DNA from: Betaproteobacteria bacterium | Lineage (GTDB): Bacteria > Pseudomonadota > Gammaproteobacteria > Burkholderiales > SG8-39 | Reading direction: 5' to 3' | DNA: 8,420 nt | Assembly: GCA_009693345.1 (NCBI GenBank) | Contig: SHXL01000121.1 | Coordinates: 1 to 8,420, forward strand | Shown: positions 5,771-8,420 of the stretch, piece by piece | How the letters are laid out: each line of letters begins with the position of its first letter | Numbering within the stretch: the first letter of the stretch is position 1 | The notes under the pieces: model-generated | Seen by the model: the letters and a program-made list of their open reading frames with translations, nothing else | Told to the model about the DNA's origin: nothing | Database searches by the model: none | Position numbers and translations under genes: made by a program

Positions 5771-6076
5771 CTAGATTGACTTGGGCGCCGCGCCGTCGCG
5801 GTTGCGGTTGCGGCGGCGGTCGAGCCACCAGGCAAGCACCGGCAGCACGGCGAAACCGCCCGGCATCACGATGATCACCAGATAGGGCGAGAGCTTGGAG
5901 ATGCGCTTGAGGTGGTCGCGGATCTGGGCCAGTTCCTCGGGCGTCCATTGCTGCTTGTTACGCCGTCGCATCAGGATCGGCAGCAGTCCGCTGACCTGCG
6001 ACATTTCGGAGAGCAGGAACTTGCGCTCGCGCTCGGCGAGTTCGAACGCGCGCTTGATCGGAGCGATTCCCCTCAC
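5771..6076 (-). CDS. Small LETM1-like membrane protein (hypothetical), last gene of the yqjDEK operon
   Basis: About 101 residues from a GTG at 6076. A basic, soluble N-terminus (IKRAFELAERERKFLLSEMS) leads into MRRRNKQQWTPEELAQIRDH, then LKRISKLSPYLVIIVMPGGF and a hydrophobic segment AVLPVLAWWL followed by basic DRRRNRNR. The helix-MPGGF-LP-membrane pattern resembles the short region of LETM1 proteins that precedes and forms the membrane segment, and I recall similar small hypothetical proteins in betaproteobacteria. Function is unknown; an inner-membrane role linked to its neighbours is inferred. The start is uncertain. A good SD (AGGGGA) sits 9 bases before an ATC codon that would give IKRAFEL, so an ATG there may have been lost or misread. 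The open frame continues upstream only because of the frameshift in yqjK, and the 212-residue fusion should not be annotated. Confidence 0.65.
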   Translation of the reverse strand: MRGIAPIKRAFELAERERKFLLSEMSQVSGLLPILMRRRNKQQWTPEELAQIRDHLKRISKLSPYLVIIVMPGGFAVLPVLAWWLDRRRNRNRDGAAPKSI

Positions 6077-6114
6077 GACGCTGCTTTCGGCGTGTCCGCA
6101 GGTGCAAGGCGCAG

Positions 6115-6409
6115 CTACCAGCCGCGCGCACCGCGGTACAGGCGCCACAGCGACCAGCCCGCGGGAAAGCCAGGTGATGGCGCGCTTTGGGCGCAGGGCG
6201 ACGAGCAGCGCCATGCCGGCGACGACGCCCAGCGGATAGCGGGCCGCCTGGTCCAGCAGGCCGCGCGCTACCCGGACCACGGAAGCCGCGAGGGAAGCCG
6301 CCGCATCAGCGGGCGCGAGCAATGCGTTGAGCGTCACGCGCTCGGCCTGGGCGCGCGCCACGAGGCGCGCACGCTGCTCGGCAAGGGCAAGGAGGCGTTC
6401 GCGCATCAT
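6115..6409 (-). pseudogene. yqjK: YqjK-family membrane protein, single-base frameshift near the C-terminus
   Basis: The first 80 or so residues match the YqjK-like family: MRERLLALAEQRARLVARAQ, an Ala-rich helix, then the hydrophobic segment YPLGVVAGMALLVAL followed by RPKRAITWLSRG. The frame then breaks in the run CCCGCGGG at 6158-6165. Reading one base fewer gives GWSLWRLYRGARGW and a TAG at 6115-6117, which is the expected C-terminus and gives about 97 residues, equal to the usual size (99 in E. coli). In the sequence as given the protein reads through in another frame into the next gene. The start at 6409 overlaps the yqjE stop as ATGA; a second ATG follows immediately at 6406. The family is of unknown function and co-occurs with yqjD and yqjE. 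An extra G in a GC run is a likely sequencing error, but a true mutation is possible. Confidence 0.77.
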
Positions 6410-6762
6410 GGCTCGCCCAGCGTGTCGCGGTCGCGCTCGAGCTCGGCGAGCGTCGCGGCAAGGAGTTTCGGGCGCTCGCGCAGGCGCATGCGGGCAAAGA
6501 GCGCCGCGCCGGTGCCCACGGAGACGAACAGCGCCGCGAACAGCCCCGCCGCGAGCAGGCGGTTCGAATCCCAGTACGTGAGCACCACCAGCACCGCGGC
6601 GAACACGACCGCGATGCCGAGGAAGAACAGCGCCGTGGCGAGCCAGATCAGGATCTCGATCAGGCGCATCGCCTGCTCCTCCACCTCGGTGGCGGCGAGC
6701 CGCGTGCGCGTAAGTGCGAACGACAGCAGCGTGCGCGCGAACTCCCTCACCGGACCGGGCAT
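6406..6762 (-). CDS. yqjE: Phage-holin-like inner-membrane protein, YqjE family (PF07332)
   Basis: A complete 118-residue protein. An amphipathic N-terminal helix (residues 5-32, with EFARTLLSFALTRTRLAATE) is followed by two membrane segments: about 34-64 (LIEILIWLATALFFLGIAVV and on) and about 68-90 (LLAAGLFAALFVSVGTGAALF). It ends in a charged tail with RPKLLAATLAELERDRDTL. This is the arrangement of the YqjE/holin-3-6 family, which is found in many proteobacteria beside DUF883 proteins. Despite the name, a role in lysis is not established. A ribosome site AGGAAA lies 5 bases upstream of the ATG (6768-6773, read on the minus strand). It lies between yqjD (62-bp gap) and yqjK (4-bp overlap). 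The 62-bp gap holds only a weak 5-bp stem (6778-6782/6792-6796). Confidence 0.88.
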   Translation of the reverse strand: MPGPVREFARTLLSFALTRTRLAATEVEEQAMRLIEILIWLATALFFLGIAVVFAAVLVVLTYWDSNRLLAAGLFAALFVSVGTGAALFARMRLRERPKLLAATLAELERDRDTLGEP

Positions 6763-6824
6763 TGGTATTTCCTGAAAGCCCGATAGCAGGACGGGCAGTA
6801 GCCCATTGCTGGCCGGGCGTTAGC

Positions 6825-7145
6825 TCAGCGGCGGCTGATCAGAACGCCGAGCACCAGGCCGGCAGCGGCGGCGATGCCGACCGCTTGCCACGGGTTGTCG
6901 CGCACGTACTCGTCGGTCGCCTTGGCGGCGTCCTTGGTCTTGTCCACGAGCACGCGCTCGGCGTCGGTCAGCTTTACCTTGGCCGTGGCGAGCGAGGCCT
7001 GGATGCGCTCGCGCGCGGCGGAAACCTTCTCGCCCGCCTGGGTGGCGGTGGCGCGCAGCAGTTCCTCGGCGTCGGCGACCACTACTTTCAGGTCGGCGAC
7101 CAGCTTCTGTTTCGATGCGTCGTTGATGACGGGTTGAGCACTCAT
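6825..7145 (-). CDS. yqjD: YqjD/ElaB family membrane-anchored protein (DUF883)
   Basis: A 106-residue protein with a long amphipathic, probably coiled helix (about residues 10-85, rich in Ala, Lys, Glu, Asp) and a single C-terminal membrane segment NPWQAVGIAAAAGLVLGVLI ending in RR. DEYVRDNPWQAVGIAA followed by a GxxxG-like helix is the DUF883 signature. In E. coli, ElaB, YqjD and YgaM are C-tail-anchored inner-membrane proteins that bind ribosomes in stationary phase and are under RpoS control. Whether that applies here is inference. I chose the ATG at 7145, with AGGAAG 7 bases upstream (7153-7158). The frame stays open much further upstream (to 7532), but that part lies over ampG and has no family match. 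It is the first gene of the operon. Confidence 0.9.
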   Translation of the reverse strand: MSAQPVINDASKQKLVADLKVVVADAEELLRATATQAGEKVSAARERIQASLATAKVKLTDAERVLVDKTKDAAKATDEYVRDNPWQAVGIAAAAGLVLGVLISRR

Positions 7146-7265
7146 TTCGGCACTTCCTGAAGGTACTTGGGGGACTGGGTGACTACCGGTTTTTGCCTCT
7201 GCTGACAATGGCTTGCCGCACATGGTATAGGGTGCGCGCCCATGGAGCGGTAAGATGGCGTCCCG
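7146..7265. other. Divergent intergenic region between yqjD and ampG
   Basis: This 120-bp spacer holds the yqjD ribosome site (7153-7158 on the minus strand) and the candidate ampG promoter. The segment 7186-7200 (CCGGTTTTTGCCTC) is AT-richer than its surroundings. I see no operator palindrome or riboswitch-like fold. Confidence 0.6.
7202..7231 (+). promoter_or_regulatory. Candidate sigma-70 promoter for ampG
   Basis: In the 120-bp divergent region, CTGACA (7202-7207) and TATAGG (7226-7231) lie 18 bp apart, close to TTGACA-N17-TATAAT (5/6 and 4/6 matches). This predicts a start near base 7238 and a leader of about 28 bases before the ampG ATG. On the other strand TTGTCA overlaps the same -35 region and could serve yqjD, but no good -10 follows (TAGTCA at 17 bp). 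Confidence 0.42.
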
Positions 7266-8420
7266 ATGGCGCTCGCCGACTACGCAGCAGCGTTCCGCAG
7301 CCGCAAGATCGGGCTGCTCATGCTGCTGGGCTTCGCCTCCGGCCTGCCGCTTGCGCTCACCGCGGGCACCCTGCAGGCCTGGCTCGCCGCCGAAAACCTC
7401 GACATCGTCGCCATCGGCTGGTTCGCGCTGGTGGGCCAGCCCTACACCTACAAATTTCTCTGGGCGCCGTTCATGGACCGCTACGCGCCGCCGTTCCTCG
7501 GGCGGCGCAGGGGCTGGCTGCTGGTCACGCAAGTGCTGCTCGCCGCGGCGATCGCCTTCATGGGCACGCTCACGCCCACGAGCTCGGTGTGGCTGATCGG
7601 CGCCAGCGCGCTCGCGGTGGCCTTCCTCTCGGCCTCGCAGGACATCGTGTTCGATGCGTTGCGTGCTGACTGGCTGGAGCCGGAGGAACGCGGCGCGGGC
7701 GCGGCGGTGTCGGTGCTTGGCTACCGCATCGCCATGCTCGTCTCCGGCGCGGGCGCGCTGATCGTCGCCGACCAGTGGCTCGGCTGGCAGGCCACCTATT
7801 GGCTGATCGCCGCGCTGATGGGCGTCGGTATGGCGGCAACCTGGTACGTGGTCGAACCCGAACCGCGTGGCGCGCCGCCGAAGACCCTGGACGAGGCGGT
7901 GGTCAAGCCGTTCGAGGAATTTTTCACGCGCGAGGGAGCCGTAGCGCTGCTCGCGCTGGTGGTGCTCTACAAGCTCGGCGACGCCTTCGCGGGCAATCTC
8001 ACCACCACGTTCCTGCTGCGCGGCCCGGGGTTTTCCCTAACCGAGGTCGGTGCCATCAACAAGGGCTTCGGCCTCGCCGCCACCATCTTCGGCGCGCTCG
8101 CCGGCGGCGCGCTGATGGCGAAAATGCGCCTCTACCGCGCGCTGCTCGTCTTCGGTGCGTTGCAGGCGATCACCAACCTCGGCTTCATGCTGCTCGCCGC
8201 GAGCGGCAAGAGCTACGCGCTGATGGTGACGGTGATAGGACTCGAGAACCTCTGCGGCGGCATGGGCACCGCCGCCTATGTCGCGCTCCTGATGGCGTTC
8301 TGCGACCGGCGCTTCTCCGCCACGCAGTACGCTCTGCTAAGCGCGCTCTCGGCGATCGGCCGCGTCTACGTCGGGCCGGTCGCGGGTTACCTCGTCGCCG
8401 GTTTCGGCTGGCAGCTCTTC
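7266..8420 (+). CDS. ampG: AmpG-family muropeptide permease (MFS), 3' end outside the window
   Basis: The frame is open from the ATG at 7266 to the right edge (385 codons, no stop). It encodes a polytopic inner-membrane transporter that imports anhydro-muropeptides for peptidoglycan recycling; in organisms with AmpR/AmpC this also controls beta-lactamase induction. Family signs: GLLMLLGFASGLPLALTAGT as the first membrane segment, then TYKFLWAPFMDRY at K63-Y75 and GRRRGWLLVTQ (the short MFS loop), then SASQDIVFDALRADWLEPEE with VSVLGYRIAML, and later YKLGDAFAGNLTTTFLL and ENLCGGMGTAAYVALLMAF. At least ten membrane segments can be counted. Full AmpG proteins of this type have about 420-550 residues, so at least the last 40 codons are missing. 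The upstream SD is weak (GGTAAG). It is transcribed divergently from yqjD and appears unrelated to the catabolic genes. Confidence 0.9.
   Translation, partial: MALADYAAAFRSRKIGLLMLLGFASGLPLALTAGTLQAWLAAENLDIVAIGWFALVGQPYTYKFLWAPFMDRYAPPFLGRRRGWLLVTQVLLAAAIAFMGTLTPTSSVWLIGASALAVAFLSASQDIVFDALRADWLEPEERGAGAAVSVLGYRIAMLVSGAGALIVADQWLGWQATYWLIAALMGVGMAATWYVVEPEPRGAPPKTLDEAVVKPFEEFFTREGAVALLALVVLYKLGDAFAGNLTTTFLLRGPGFSLTEVGAINKGFGLAATIFGALAGGALMAKMRLYRALLVFGALQAITNLGFMLLAASGKSYALMVTVIGLENLCGGMGTAAYVALLMAFCDRRFSATQYALLSALSAIGRVYVGPVAGYLVAGFGWQLF

Noticed and set aside
5912..6775. A 287-codon open frame on the plus strand over the yqj operon
   Set aside because: It is antisense to yqjE and yqjK and the LETM1-like gene, which have clear families, overlaps and ribosome sites. 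The frame itself has no recognisable domain.
6778..6796. Small hairpin GCCCG/CGGGC between yqjD and yqjE
   Set aside because: Only 5 bp with a 9-base loop and no T-tract. Too weak to call an attenuator or terminator inside the operon.
6814..6840. GGGCGTTAGCTCAGCGG, which looks like the 5' end and A box of a tRNA
   Set aside because: No acceptor partner, anticodon arm or GTTCGANTC-type B box follows in the next 90 bases, and the segment runs into the 3' end of the DUF883 gene.
6825..7532. N-terminal extension of the DUF883 protein to 235 residues
   Set aside because: The extra 129 residues overlap the divergent promoter region and the ampG start and do not belong to the family. The ATG at 7145 has a good ribosome site.

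Overview
The window is GC-rich, tightly packed bacterial DNA. The best guess for the host is a betaproteobacterium (Burkholderiales, Rhodocyclales or Nitrosomonadales type). This rests on the yqjD-yqjE-yqjK membrane-protein set, an ExoIII-family xth gene, an ampG gene, and a pair of REP-like palindromes of a kind I recall from beta- and gammaproteobacterial genomes. No 16S or other decisive marker is present.

Bases 1-4891, plus strand, look like a catabolic operon for a nitrogen-containing compound, probably a pyrimidine, hydantoin, ureide or related N-heterocycle. The order is: an M20 Zn-dependent amidase/carbamoylase (3-1271); an OPRT-like phosphoribosyltransferase (1268-1939); an amidohydrolase N-terminus fused to the tail of a GntR/FCD regulator (1942-2340); a second, divergent M20 hydrolase (2337-3539); an Asp/Glu-racemase/maleate-isomerase family gene with a frameshift (3536-4245); and an aminotransferase N-terminus fused to the tail of a CoxS/XdhC-type [2Fe-2S] subunit (4238-4891). 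Most neighbours share 4-8 bp stop/start overlaps, so the genes are translationally coupled. Two of the six reading frames are chimeras that join unrelated families in frame, and a third is frameshifted. The operon is therefore either decayed by internal deletions or collapsed during assembly. A parental cluster probably also held the rest of a deaminase-type amidohydrolase, a full GntR regulator, an aminotransferase and a molybdenum hydroxylase.

Bases 4900-5676 hold an intact exodeoxyribonuclease III gene. It is followed by two inverted REP-like hairpins (5688-5757) between convergent genes, which probably also terminate transcription from both sides.

Bases 5771-7145, minus strand, form the envelope/stress operon yqjD (DUF883) - yqjE (holin-like PF07332) - yqjK - a small LETM1-like membrane protein. 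yqjK carries an apparent +1 frameshift that reads through into the last gene and creates a false 212-residue fusion. A 120-bp divergent region then leads to ampG (7266 to beyond the right edge), a muropeptide permease.

Four lesions (two in-frame junctions and two frameshifts) in 8.4 kb is a high number. The frameshifts lie in GC-rich runs and could be sequence errors. The two junctions sit where the partner families resemble each other locally, which fits microhomology deletion or assembly collapse. Whether they are real is the main open question.
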